DNA of 64,000 nt. It comes from a virus. Position numbers and translations under genes: made by a program. Of this stretch, positions 14,968-22,230 are shown one piece after another (the stretch's first letter is position 1; every line of letters begins with the position of its first letter). The stretch is from positions 124,001 through 188,000 of IMG/VR virus record IMGVR_UViG_3300030098_004828; one strand, given 5' to 3'. The notes under the pieces were generated by a model, which saw only the letters and a program-made list of their open reading frames with translations, was not told where the DNA came from and searched no databases.

Positions 14968-15116
14968 TCCCGTCTTGCCAAATAACAAAACACGTGTCCT
15001 TTAGTGTGAGGACAAGGAGTTATTGACTGGACTTTGAATACATACTTATGTCTCCATTGATTTAATGTCTTTTGAACATTAATAGATGATAAGTGTAAGA
15101 TTTGATTTTCCCACAT
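14949..15116 (-). CDS. 55-residue hypothetical protein
   Basis: The frame starts MWENQILHLSSINVQKTLNQ and includes TPCPHTKGHVFCYLARR. The body has alternating basic and hydrophobic residues and two Cys with a His between them. It has its own promoter-like element 31 bases upstream (copy 3) and ends in a good terminator, so it looks like a single-gene transcript. That arrangement supports it as real although I recognise no family. Confidence 0.58.
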   Translation of the reverse strand: MWENQILHLSSINVQKTLNQWRHKYVFKVQSITPCPHTKGHVFCYLARREKPVKK

Positions 15117-15146
15117 AGTTTAAAATTTTAAAGTTAATATCAGTGT

Positions 15147-15185
15147 TGTACAAGGTTGTTAAGAATAGAAATATGAGCGTAGCGA
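15147..15185 (-). promoter_or_regulatory. Promoter-like element, copy 3 of 4
   Basis: TGTACAAGGTTGT is followed by AAGAATAGAAATATGAGCGTAGCGAA. On the minus strand TTGTACA is followed after seven bases by TATTAACTTT, a reasonable -10-side region, and then the ATG at 15116. Confidence 0.5.
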
Positions 15186-15192
15186 ATTAATA

Positions 15193-15404
15193 ATAATACG
15201 GAAAACACCCTCCACAAGTTCCTTTGTAACCTAAGTTACTTTATCAGATGTTTTTACTGGCTAAACCGTATTATCATAATTAGAAAGTTACACAAACAGT
15301 GACCCTTTACCCAGACCAATTAGGAATGGTAAACTCAAGATTTAATCATCACATTGAGGTGTGTTTGTTTAATCATTACTGTACACATAATGAAGATAAC
15401 TTTC
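15193..15404. other. Structured gap with two long-range inverted repeats
   Basis: No gene is convincing between 15117 and 15570. ATAATACGG (15193-15201) pairs exactly with CCGTATTAT (15266-15274). GAAAGTTA (15283-15290) pairs exactly with TAACTTTC (15397-15404). The two pairs lie side by side. They may be small RNAs or extended leaders. Beyond 15404 the sequence is plain AT-rich DNA. Confidence 0.45.
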
Positions 15405-15570
15405 CAAATAACTATAATGTCATATCAAATAACTTGACAAAGACAAAGAATAAAATAGTACAAATTAACATAATATAAAATTTTAATTACTTATGTCTAA
15501 TGTCCCACAGTGTACATGACCATACATACAATCAAGTTGATGGTGAGAGGTACACTATTTGAGTGGGTTA

Positions 15571-15723
15571 TTAGAATTCAATTGAGTAAGTTGAATGTAG
15601 TTTATCAATCTTGTCTTTGATTAATTGGATGTCTGATGTATTCTCAGGACAATAGTCCATTAACCAATTGAGTTCAAGTTCAAGATTGTTTAATTCAATT
15701 ACAATGTTTTTAATATTTGACAT
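15571..15723 (-). CDS. 50-residue helical hypothetical protein
   Basis: The start MSNIKNIVIELNNLELELNW is preferred over an upstream Met at 15753 because the promoter-like box overlaps that one. The protein is a Leu- and acid-rich helix, then MDYCPENTSDIQLIKDKIDKL. Function unknown. It is the first minus-strand gene left of the point where transcription diverges. Confidence 0.58.
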   Translation of the reverse strand: MSNIKNIVIELNNLELELNWLMDYCPENTSDIQLIKDKIDKLHSTYSIEF

Positions 15724-15746
15724 AAGTATAAGTTTTAGTTCATGAG

Positions 15747-15800
15747 TGTACAAGGTTGTAGGATGAGAAGGAACCCGTCAGGGTTCTGACCCGTAGCGTA
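15747..15800 (-). promoter_or_regulatory. Promoter-like element, copy 4 of 4
   Basis: TGTACAAGGTTGT is followed by GGATGAGAAGG, a tight hairpin GAACCC-GTCA-GGGTTC, and CCGTAGCGTAGCGG. The box is 24 bases before the ATG at 15723. It shares its order of parts with the other three copies. Confidence 0.5.
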
Positions 15801-16096
15801 GCGGAGGGTGCTGGGTGAGGTGTTGGCTTGTTTCTTTTTGAGCGTGAGATTTTTTTTGAGTGATCTGTGAGACCAGAAGCGTGTGTTGTTTTAAAGGGGG
15901 GGCAGGGGCTGTTGGCCAACGGGCCGGGGGAGTTTTATGTAGAACCTTCTCACAACTTAAAACATACAAAACTTTTATATAGGGTAAAATTTCACTATAT
16001 TATATATAAGAGGCCCTGGACCATTTTCCTATAAAAAGGTTTGTGAAAGGATCCCTCCCGAGTGTAAATTAATTATTAATGTAAAAATTAAATGTT
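15801..16096. other. Divergent intergenic region with GC-rich island
   Basis: This gap separates the minus-strand early block from the plus-strand late block. At 15896-15930 a G-run (GGGGGGGCAGGGG) is followed by a perfect palindrome GTTGGCCAAC (15911-15920) and GGGCCGGGGG. Nothing else in the window is so GC-rich. A minus-strand open frame here is an artefact of composition. Candidate roles are replication origin, packaging site or a strong bidirectional control region. A late-type promoter box follows at 15990. Confidence 0.5.
15990..16010 (+). promoter_or_regulatory. Late-type promoter box before 16097
   Basis: TTTCAC followed by TATATTATATATAAG matches the recurrent A/T-only box seen before other plus-strand units (27635, 33295, 34881, 38936, 61926). 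It would start the first plus-strand transcript, leaving a leader of about 85 bases. Confidence 0.5.
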
Positions 16097-16495
16097 ATGA
16101 ACAAATATTTATATTTTCAAACTGCTACAGGTATTGACGGTACAGATACTGATGAAGAAGCAATAATGGTACCAGCTGATAGTCTAATTGCTATTGAGGC
16201 TGGTGCTGCTGATGAAGACAAGCTTTGGATGCATTTTGCTGGTAAAGGGATTGGTGATGTAGATGCTGCTACTGATGTTATTTCAGTTAAGTTATCTGTA
16301 ACTGAAGAGAACTTCCAAGAATTCTGCAGACAAATTGCTAAATTTATCAATGCTGACGTATTGAATAGAGATAACTCTGCGTATTCAAAAGATGGATTCT
16401 TAGTTGTTGCTTGTTCTTTATCTGGATCTGTGTCTTACTTCCACAGTTCAGTTACTGCTTGTGACTTAATTCAAATTAAAACTGCTGCTGCATAG
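16097..16495 (+). CDS. Probable small virion protein
   Basis: A 132-residue acidic protein rich in Ala, Asp and Ser. It starts MNKYLYFQTATGIDGTDTDEEA and continues with ADSLIAIEAG, VISVKLSVTEENFQEFCRQIAKFI and a C-terminal strand segment ending TAAA. Proteins that open with 'YLYFqTA...DD' and have this strand pattern are common small virion or head-decoration proteins in marine phages. It is first in the late block with its own promoter and terminator, which suits an abundant product. The exact role is not shown. Confidence 0.6.
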   Translation: MNKYLYFQTATGIDGTDTDEEAIMVPADSLIAIEAGAADEDKLWMHFAGKGIGDVDAATDVISVKLSVTEENFQEFCRQIAKFINADVLNRDNSAYSKDGFLVVACSLSGSVSYFHSSVTACDLIQIKTAAA

Positions 16496-16523
16496 TAGTG
16501 TTTTAATTATTTTGTTTAGTTTT

Positions 16524-16547
16524 GTGGTGCTGCTTCGGTGGCACCAC
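16524..16547 (+). terminator. Hairpin terminator
   Basis: GTGGTGC (16524-16530) pairs exactly with GCACCAC (16541-16547) around TGCTTCGGTG. It is preceded by a T-rich stretch but followed only by TTAACTATT, so termination may be partial. It would raise the relative yield of the gene at 16097. Confidence 0.55.
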
Positions 16548-16574
16548 TTAACTATTAACCTTTAAAAATTAACT

Positions 16575-16898
16575 ATGTCAGAAGAAAATGAAAAAAATGA
16601 TCCTTTTAATGATTTAAGTGAATCAGAAAAATATCATGTAGAGCAGATGATGATAGATAGAGCGTATGAAAACTCGTATAAATTAATAACGAAGAAAACA
16701 ACGTTTGAAGATTTGATGGATGCTAGATCAGTGTATGAATCAAAAGATAAATCAATTGAATTTAGAAGTATATTGATATATGATCCTTCAGAAGGATGGG
16801 ATGATTTACATTTAGAAGATATGATTGATTATTTTGAAGAAACGGAGGAATATGAGAAATGTGCTGAATTGAAAAAAATATTAGATAGTTATGTATAA
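16575..16898 (+). CDS. Small acidic protein with UVR-like helix pair
   Basis: A 107-residue acidic protein. The C-terminal part, DDLHLEDMIDYFEETEEYEKCAELKKILDSY, resembles the short UVR motif of UvrB and UvrC (helix, 'a...edyE.Aa.lrd.i'), which mediates protein contacts. The N-terminus is acidic and disordered. Its end overlaps the start of the nuclease gene by eight bases. The role is unknown. Confidence 0.6.
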   Translation: MSEENEKNDPFNDLSESEKYHVEQMMIDRAYENSYKLITKKTTFEDLMDARSVYESKDKSIEFRSILIYDPSEGWDDLHLEDMIDYFEETEEYEKCAELKKILDSYV

Positions 16899-17271
16899 TT
16901 ACAATGCAAAGTGTATTAGAGTAGTGGATGGTGACACTATTGATGCAGAAATAGATCTTGGTTTTGATATCAAGGTAACTAAAAGAATAAGGTTAGGTGG
17001 GATCAACGCACCTGAATCTAGAACAAGAAATAAAGTTGAAAAGAAATTAGGGTTAGCTGCTAAGGAGAGATTAAAGGAAATGTTAGAGGGAGCTGCTAAT
17101 TGTTTTGAACTAGAATCCAAAGAACTCGGTAAGTTTGGTAGGGTTATTGGTAAACTGCATATAGATAAAATTGCTGGAAAAGATGTAATAACTAAAGTTT
17201 GCGTAAATGATTGTCTCGTAAAAGAAGGTTATGCAGTGGAATATGACGGGGGCAAACGTAAAAGTATTTAA
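16891..17271 (+). CDS. Staphylococcal-type thermonuclease (SNase)
   Basis: A 126-residue SNase-fold nuclease. RVVDGDTIDAEIDLGF contains the metal-binding Asp-Gly-Asp-Thr at 13-16. RIRLGGINAPESRT gives the catalytic Arg34 and Glu42, and KFGRVIGKL gives the second catalytic Arg83. The family cuts DNA and RNA with calcium. SNase genes occur near the structural genes of crAss-like phages, where they could degrade host DNA or act during entry. No signal peptide is seen. Confidence 0.86.
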   Translation: MYNYNAKCIRVVDGDTIDAEIDLGFDIKVTKRIRLGGINAPESRTRNKVEKKLGLAAKERLKEMLEGAANCFELESKELGKFGRVIGKLHIDKIAGKDVITKVCVNDCLVKEGYAVEYDGGKRKSI

Positions 17272-17274
17272 AAA

Positions 17275-17487
17275 ATGAATATATTTAAAGACAATAATGA
17301 TTGGAACGAAAAAGCTATAGTCGGATTTGTAGCTTTTATAATAATGTGTATAATAATGATTGCTGATCTTGCCACTGGTTGGTACGGTTATGATCTTGTA
17401 ATTAATGAATTTGTATATGATTCATTTGTTTGGGTTGTTCTCGGCTGCTTTGGTATTAGCGGTGTAGAGAAATTTGCCAAAAAATGA
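17275..17487 (+). CDS. Two-helix membrane protein, candidate holin
   Basis: A 70-residue protein with hydrophobic segments at about 15-33 (IVGFVAFIIMCIIMIADLA) and 48-63 (FVWVVLGCFGISGVEKF), a charged N-terminus and a Lys-Lys end. Size and topology fit a small holin, which would open the inner membrane for the lysin-like protein encoded at 19246. It sits in the late block, supporting that. It overlaps the next gene by four bases. No holin family signature can be read directly. Confidence 0.6.
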   Translation: MNIFKDNNDWNEKAIVGFVAFIIMCIIMIADLATGWYGYDLVINEFVYDSFVWVVLGCFGISGVEKFAKK

Positions 17488-18449
17488 AATACGTAGGTAA
17501 GCATAAACTATTTGATGATCTAATGATAGGAGGAGTTCTTCTTACTCCACCAGATCCTGCTACATATGCTTATGAATTAACCCTTCCTAATGATGATGGT
17601 ACATCAAATCAAGTATTAACTACTGATGGTAATGGTGTTTTAACTTGGACTACTGTTAGTTCAGGAACTACATATTCAGCTGGAGATGGTTTAGATCTTT
17701 CTGGTACTACATTTAGTACTGATATTAAAGCAAACAGTGGATTAGTTATAGATTCTACAGAATTATCAATGGATCTAGGAGCTTCCAGTATTACAGGAAC
17801 ATTAGCTGTAGGTGATGGAGGAACAGGAGCAACTTCTTTAACTGATAACGCTATATTATCTGGAACTGGTAGTAGTGCTATAACAGCTGAAGATACAAGT
17901 ATATCAAGTGGTGTAATTTCACGATCTGGAACTATAGAATTAGCTGGAACAACTGTGACATTAGATTCTGCAGGAGATATAGAATTAGAAGTTGGTGCTG
18001 TTACTAATTATGTAGATACAGATGGAATATTTAGAGGATATAATGTAGGATCAATATCTGATGGCTTTATTCCATTGATGCCTATTGATTTTGCAGTTGC
18101 TGATAGTTTTAGACAATATGGTAGTATGGGATTAAATGGACATTTTATGGCACCTAGTGCTGATAGAAACGTGTATGTTGCTCAAAAAATAATACCAAGA
18201 GGATATACTGCTAGTTCTGTTGTAGTAAATGGATTAGATGCCAATGGAAATGCAACATATAGATGTTATGTAGGAGATATTACTGGAACAACCCCAGTTG
18301 CCGTATCCTCATCTACAGCATTAAATAGTGTTGCTACATTTAGTTCAAATATTGTAGGAGATGGATCAAAATATTGTACAATAGTATATGATCCAGGTGA
18401 CACAGTAGATGTAATTTATGGAGGAAAAATTAATATAGCTAAAACATAA
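17484..18449 (+). CDS. Tail fibre-like virion protein
   Basis: A 321-residue Gly/Ser/Thr-rich protein. VLTTDGNGVLTWTTVSSGTTYSAGDGLDLSG and GTLAVGDGGTGATSLTD are the beta-repeat phrases typical of phage tail fibre stems. The C-terminal 150 residues (FIPLMPIDFAVADSFRQY ... CTIVYDPGDTVDVIYGG) form a strand-rich globular end that could bind a receptor. It is likely a trimeric fibre or collar protein. The start overlaps the candidate holin by four bases. Confidence 0.72.
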   Translation: MKYVGKHKLFDDLMIGGVLLTPPDPATYAYELTLPNDDGTSNQVLTTDGNGVLTWTTVSSGTTYSAGDGLDLSGTTFSTDIKANSGLVIDSTELSMDLGASSITGTLAVGDGGTGATSLTDNAILSGTGSSAITAEDTSISSGVISRSGTIELAGTTVTLDSAGDIELEVGAVTNYVDTDGIFRGYNVGSISDGFIPLMPIDFAVADSFRQYGSMGLNGHFMAPSADRNVYVAQKIIPRGYTASSVVVNGLDANGNATYRCYVGDITGTTPVAVSSSTALNSVATFSSNIVGDGSKYCTIVYDPGDTVDVIYGGKINIAKT

Positions 18450-18459
18450 AAGTAATAAT

Positions 18460-18804
18460 ATGGCAACAATAACAGTAAATTTATCAGGAACAACACCACA
18501 ACGTGTAACACCAGCATTAGATGCTTTAAGTAAACAAACAAAAATTAATTCTTTAATAATAGCTAATACACATAATGCTACTATAGGAGTTAAAGTATTC
18601 TTAGATACTGATGGTGCAGGTGCAAATCCAGATTATTATATTTTAGGAGGTGCATCAGCATCACATAGACTTGCTACAGGTTATAGTATTGATGTATTTG
18701 AAGATACACCTTTTGAGATTCCATCTAGTACAGCAATATGGGTTAGTTTAACTGCTAATACTGCAAGTGCTATCTGTAATTATACTACTATAGATAGTTT
18801 TTAA
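18460..18804 (+). CDS. Small beta-rich virion protein
   Basis: A 114-residue protein with regular strands (MATITVNLSGTTPQRVTPALDAL; TKINSLIIANTHNATIGVKVFLD; TPFEIPSSTAIWVSLTAN). Short proteins with this 'sLiiaN..n....v.vfl' pattern accompany fibres or decorate heads in many phages. It follows the fibre-like gene by ten bases. I call it a structural protein on pattern and place. Confidence 0.62.
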   Translation: MATITVNLSGTTPQRVTPALDALSKQTKINSLIIANTHNATIGVKVFLDTDGAGANPDYYILGGASASHRLATGYSIDVFEDTPFEIPSSTAIWVSLTANTASAICNYTTIDSF

Positions 18805-18836
18805 ATTTTTTTCTTCTAAACTTTTTTTATTTAAAC

Positions 18837-18852
18837 TTTTTATATATATTTG
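18837..18852 (+). promoter_or_regulatory. Promoter with Bacteroidetes-like -7 box
   Basis: CTTTTTATATATATTTG contains TATATTTG, which fits the TAnnTTTG -7 element known for primary sigma factors of Bacteroidetes. It stands 30 bases before the ATG at 18882 after a poly-T stretch. Confidence 0.5.
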
Positions 18853-18881
18853 CCTATTATTAATTTTAAAATTTAAAAATC

Positions 18882-19259
18882 ATGGCAGATAACACTGTGA
18901 ATTCTGGAGATACTCCAGAAACTCTATCTCCAGAAGAGATGGCAAAAAGAAGAGCTGAAATTACAGCTTATTATGAAGAACATATTCCTTCATTAAAAAT
19001 TCAATTACAATATGAAGAGCTTTTAAGAGACATTGAAAAAATGCGTGCTGAAAGATTACAAGCTCAAATGTTTATAACTAAATCTATGGCGGAACCACCA
19101 ACTGGACCAACTACACCTCCAATGCCAGGAAAACCTGCGCAAAAGGAATTTAATAAAGCTAAAGCAGCTAATACTATAGCTAATATGCCAGAAAAAAAAG
19201 GTGATTGTCCTGGATGTGATAAGAAAAAAGAAAAAGCTTTAAAAGATGCAACTAAGTAG
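18882..19259 (+). CDS. Hypothetical protein of the packaging block
   Basis: A 125-residue protein with a helical, charged middle (MAKRRAEITAYYEEHIPSLKIQLQYEELLRDIEKMRAERLQAQ), a Pro-rich linker and a C-terminal CPGCDKKKEK knuckle. It resembles small conserved unknowns next to lysis genes in crAss-like phages. Its last 14 bases overlap the next gene. Confidence 0.62.
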   Translation: MADNTVNSGDTPETLSPEEMAKRRAEITAYYEEHIPSLKIQLQYEELLRDIEKMRAERLQAQMFITKSMAEPPTGPTTPPMPGKPAQKEFNKAKAANTIANMPEKKGDCPGCDKKKEKALKDATK

Positions 19260-19866
19260 AGAAAAAATTCAAGAAACCATCAAACGTAAAACAGATTATC
19301 TGTGGTTTAGCAAAGGTGATTACAATCTTAATATTGTGGGTGTAAGAAACTCAGATACTAAGAATGAAGTTACAAACCGTTTTGATGATAAAATAACTCT
19401 TTCTTATAAAGTTAATGGTGAATGGCAATTCCATTGTTTTGATTGTACAACAGATCCAGGAACACACTGGGTTGAAAATATCATGAGAAAAGATGGAGTT
19501 GCAATCCTTAAACCTGGTCAATATAGAGGAAGTCATATTATTAGAAAACATCAAGGTAGATATGAAGCTTTAGGACAAGATAGACCTGTAAAAGTATATA
19601 GAGATGATAATAGAGATCATATGTATAATCTTTATGAATCTGCAGTACAAGAGGGAAATTTTGGAATAAATATTCATAGAGCTACTAAATATGCTGGTAA
19701 AAAATCTACACAAGTAGATAAATGGTCAGCAGGTTGTCAAGTAATTGCAGCTAATGATGATTGGAAATTATTTATGAAAATCTGTAGAAAAGCCAGAGAT
19801 GAATGGGGTAATAGATTTACTTATACTTTATTGGAAAGTAAAGATATATTACATTCATGGCTATAG
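19246..19866 (+). CDS. Putative lysin, L,D-transpeptidase-like
   Basis: A 206-residue protein. GINIHRATKY (His144) followed by VDKWSAGCQVIA (Ser161, Cys164) is the His...Ser-x-Gly-Cys arrangement of the YkuD-like fold that acts on peptidoglycan stem peptides. The C-terminal WGNRFTYTLLES strand is also typical of the phage versions. No signal peptide is present, so export would need the candidate holin at 17275. The N-terminal half is a beta-rich extension (ITLSYKVNGEWQFHCFDCTTDPG). Peptidoglycan cleavage is inferred from the motif; cross-link synthesis is unlikely in a phage. Confidence 0.68.
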   Translation: MQLSREKIQETIKRKTDYLWFSKGDYNLNIVGVRNSDTKNEVTNRFDDKITLSYKVNGEWQFHCFDCTTDPGTHWVENIMRKDGVAILKPGQYRGSHIIRKHQGRYEALGQDRPVKVYRDDNRDHMYNLYESAVQEGNFGINIHRATKYAGKKSTQVDKWSAGCQVIAANDDWKLFMKICRKARDEWGNRFTYTLLESKDILHSWL

Positions 19867-20228
19867 TTAATAAAGTAGACAAGAAAGTTAAAATGAGTAA
19901 GGATCAGGTAATTAAATATCAGATCCTTACCCATTGCTTTTTAAATGATATACAAATCAGTGCATCAGATCTTTTATGTTTAACAGAATTATCAAAATTA
20001 AATGATAAAGAGTTAACAGAATTTTGTAAATTAATATCTGAAAAAAAGATATTTAAAAGTGCACAATCTTGTAGAAACGCCCTTACAAAAGCAGAAAAAA
20101 AAGGTCTAATAATTAAAAATGGATCTAATAAAAAAACTATATCTTTAAATCCTGATATGAATATTCAGATAGAAGGTACAATTTTATTAGACTATAAAAT
20201 TTTAGGAATTGAAACCAAAAAGTCATAA
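19857..20228 (+). CDS. Conserved hypothetical, possible winged helix
   Basis: A 123-residue basic protein with helices (VIKYQILTHCFLNDIQISASDLLCLTELSKL, then SAQSCRNALTKAEKKGLIIKNGSNKKTISLNP). The second part reads as a recognition helix and wing. I recall similar proteins between the lysin and the HU-like gene in crAss-like phages, with no function. It overlaps the lysin gene by ten bases and the HU-like gene by 20. Confidence 0.62.
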   Translation: MAIVNKVDKKVKMSKDQVIKYQILTHCFLNDIQISASDLLCLTELSKLNDKELTEFCKLISEKKIFKSAQSCRNALTKAEKKGLIIKNGSNKKTISLNPDMNIQIEGTILLDYKILGIETKKS

Positions 20229-20568
20229 AGCTTTTTTTGAAGAAGTGGCAAAAGAAATAGGAGTACATAAAGATGTAGTAGATGATTTAGTAACTTTTTA
20301 TTATGGTAAAGTTAGAAAGAGTTTATCAGAATTAGAAGATACACATATTAGTATTGCAAATTTAGGAACTTTTATTTTAAGAAAAAGCAAATTGGAAAAA
20401 GCAATTAAAAGACAAAAAGATATTTTAGGAAATCTTGAAAAAATGACATATAAAGGTTATGATAAATATGTTCCTGTAAAAGAAAAAATAAAATCCTTAG
20501 AAAAAGCATTAGAACTTGTTAAGGATAAATTAAAAAAGAAAAAAGATTTTAAAAATGAAAATAAATAA
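20209..20568 (+). CDS. HU/IHF-like DNA-binding protein (TTG start)
   Basis: A 119-residue protein whose first 60 residues (SHKAFFEEVAKEIGVHKDVVDDLVTFYYGKVRKSLSELEDTHISIANLGTFIL) match the HU/IHF fold: two helices, then the 'i.i.nlGtF..r' strand. The only start that keeps the first helix is a TTG preceded by AGGA. The C-terminal part is a basic helix in place of the usual DNA arm. crAss-like phages are known to encode IHF-type proteins in this region, where they may help compact or package DNA. Confidence 0.72.
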   Translation: MKPKSHKAFFEEVAKEIGVHKDVVDDLVTFYYGKVRKSLSELEDTHISIANLGTFILRKSKLEKAIKRQKDILGNLEKMTYKGYDKYVPVKEKIKSLEKALELVKDKLKKKKDFKNENK

Positions 20569-20890
20569 AATTATAGGTGCTCTTGGTAATATGGGTCAAA
20601 TAATGGAAGGTATTAAAAATAAAGTTTTTAAAGATGAAGATGTAGAAGAAATTGCAAGAGAAAGATGGGTAATATGTGCAGAATGTGAATATTTAGATGA
20701 AATTGGAAATAAATGTGCAGTAAAAGCTACTAAACCCTGTTGTGGTAAATGTGGTTGTAGTTTAGGATTAAAACTTAGAGCATTATCTTCAGGTTGTCCT
20801 GTAGGTAAATGGAAACATGTTACAGATATAAAAACAGAACGTGCACTTAAAGAACAAATAAAACAAAAAGAAGATGCCAATAATATTTAA
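20555..20890 (+). CDS. Zinc-binding Cys-rich protein
   Basis: A 111-residue protein. RWVICAECEYLD, then NKCAVKATKPCCGKCGCSLGLKLRA and SGCPVGKW, provide about eight cysteines for two zinc sites. Proteins of this 'C..CeyL...g.C......CC.kCGC.l..k.r......CP.gkW' pattern are common small phage proteins of unknown role. The N-terminus is a short helix, the C-terminus is charged. It overlaps both neighbours by 14-17 bases. Confidence 0.72.
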   Translation: MKINKIIGALGNMGQIMEGIKNKVFKDEDVEEIARERWVICAECEYLDEIGNKCAVKATKPCCGKCGCSLGLKLRALSSGCPVGKWKHVTDIKTERALKEQIKQKEDANNI

Positions 20891-21707
20891 ATCAGACGGT
20901 CATGTATATGAAACACTTAATGAAGATCTTGAAAAAGACCAGATTAAGTGGACAAGTGTTACATCATTTGTAGGTATGTTTAAACCTAAATTTGATGCAG
21001 AAGCACAAGCTAAAAAATCTTCTAAAAATAAAAGATCTAAATGGTATAAAATACCTCCAAAAGAAATATTAGCTATTTGGAACAAAGAATCTGAAAGAGC
21101 TATTACATTAGGTAATTGGTATCATGATGAAAGAGAAAAGAGATTAGTGGAATTTAAAACTATTGAAAGAGATGGTGTTGAAGTTCCAATAATAAAACCA
21201 ATAATAGATCAAAATGGTATAAAAATTGCACCTGAACAAAAATTATCTGCAGGTGTATATCCAGAACATTTTGTTTATTTAAAATCATTAGGTATTTGTG
21301 GACAAGCAGATCTTGTAACAATAGTTAATAATAAAATAAATATACTTGATTATAAAACAAATAAAGAAATTAAAGAAAAAGGATTTACTAATTGGGAAGG
21401 TATTACATCTAAAATGTATAAACCTGTTAGTAATTTAGATGATTGCAATCTTAAACATTATAATTTACAATTAAGTTTATATGCATATATAATTAAAAAA
21501 CATAATCCTAAACTTAAAATAGGAGAATTAACTATTCAACATGTTATATTTGAAAAAGAAGGAGATGATAAACATGGATATCCTATAACAAAATATAATG
21601 ATCAAAATGAACCAATTATAAAAGATATTAAAATATATAATCTTCCATATCTAAAGCAAGAAGTACAAAGTTTAGTGATGTGGTTAAAAGACAATCCACT
21701 ATGTTAA
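20874..21707 (+). CDS. PD-(D/E)XK nuclease of the RecB/Cas4 type
   Basis: A 277-residue nuclease. GNWYHDERE (His84, Glu87) is the N-terminal motif, GICGQADLV gives Asp146, INILDYKTNK gives Asp159 and Lys161, and HYNLQLSLYAYII is the Gln-containing helix near 198. This is the full set for RecB-family PD-(D/E)XK nucleases. The gene lies just upstream of the candidate small terminase and GroES-like genes, so it may process DNA ends before packaging or during recombination. The domain call is secure. Confidence 0.84.
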   Translation: MPIIFKSDGHVYETLNEDLEKDQIKWTSVTSFVGMFKPKFDAEAQAKKSSKNKRSKWYKIPPKEILAIWNKESERAITLGNWYHDEREKRLVEFKTIERDGVEVPIIKPIIDQNGIKIAPEQKLSAGVYPEHFVYLKSLGICGQADLVTIVNNKINILDYKTNKEIKEKGFTNWEGITSKMYKPVSNLDDCNLKHYNLQLSLYAYIIKKHNPKLKIGELTIQHVIFEKEGDDKHGYPITKYNDQNEPIIKDIKIYNLPYLKQEVQSLVMWLKDNPLC

Positions 21708-22219
21708 TAAAATTATTTGATATACAAAATGACAAAGTTGTTCCTAGCGAGCACTGTTATACATTAAAATCTCTTAAAAAAATAATGGATGAGTATCCAG
21801 ATACATATTTATCTATATATCAATATGTATTTTACATGACTTGTCCAGATCCAGATATGAATCCTTTTTTTAATCTACCTGAACATGAAAAAGAAGATAT
21901 GATTATAGAAGAAATAGGATTAGAAGAATCTACAGAAGATGGTGCAATAAGACATGCTGTAGATACTTGCAAAGAATTATATGAAACTCCTACATATAGA
22001 GCATACAAAGGTATAAAGAGTATGTTAGATAGATTGGCTAGATATATGGAAACTACAGCTATTGATCACGGTAGAGATGGTAATTTAACTGCATTAGTTA
22101 ATACTGCTGCTAAGTTTGATCAAATTAGACAATCATTTAAAGGAGCTTATAATGATATGAAAGATGAACAAAAAAGCCATGTCCGCGGTGGACAAGGATT
22201 AGCTTATGATCAATTATAA
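21701..22219 (+). CDS. Conserved protein, candidate terminase small subunit
   Basis: The ATG within CTATGTTAA overlaps the nuclease stop by seven bases and gives MLIKLFDIQNDKVVPSEHC (172 residues); a GTG further up is less likely. The protein is helical, with TYRAYKGIKSMLDRLARYMETTAIDHGRDGNLTALVNTAAKFDQIRQSF and a terminal HVRGGQGLAYDQL. I recall this ending in proteins upstream of TerL in crAss-like and related phages. Its place two genes before TerL makes it a terminase small subunit candidate. No direct DNA-binding motif is visible. Confidence 0.62.
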   Translation: MLIKLFDIQNDKVVPSEHCYTLKSLKKIMDEYPDTYLSIYQYVFYMTCPDPDMNPFFNLPEHEKEDMIIEEIGLEESTEDGAIRHAVDTCKELYETPTYRAYKGIKSMLDRLARYMETTAIDHGRDGNLTALVNTAAKFDQIRQSFKGAYNDMKDEQKSHVRGGQGLAYDQL

Positions 22220-22230
22220 AATTTAAAACT

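Noticed and set aside
15778-15969. Minus-strand open frame of 63 codons rich in Pro, Thr and Lys
   Set aside because: It lies in the GC-rich control region, has composition unlike any other gene here, and overlaps promoter-like sequence; it looks like chance.
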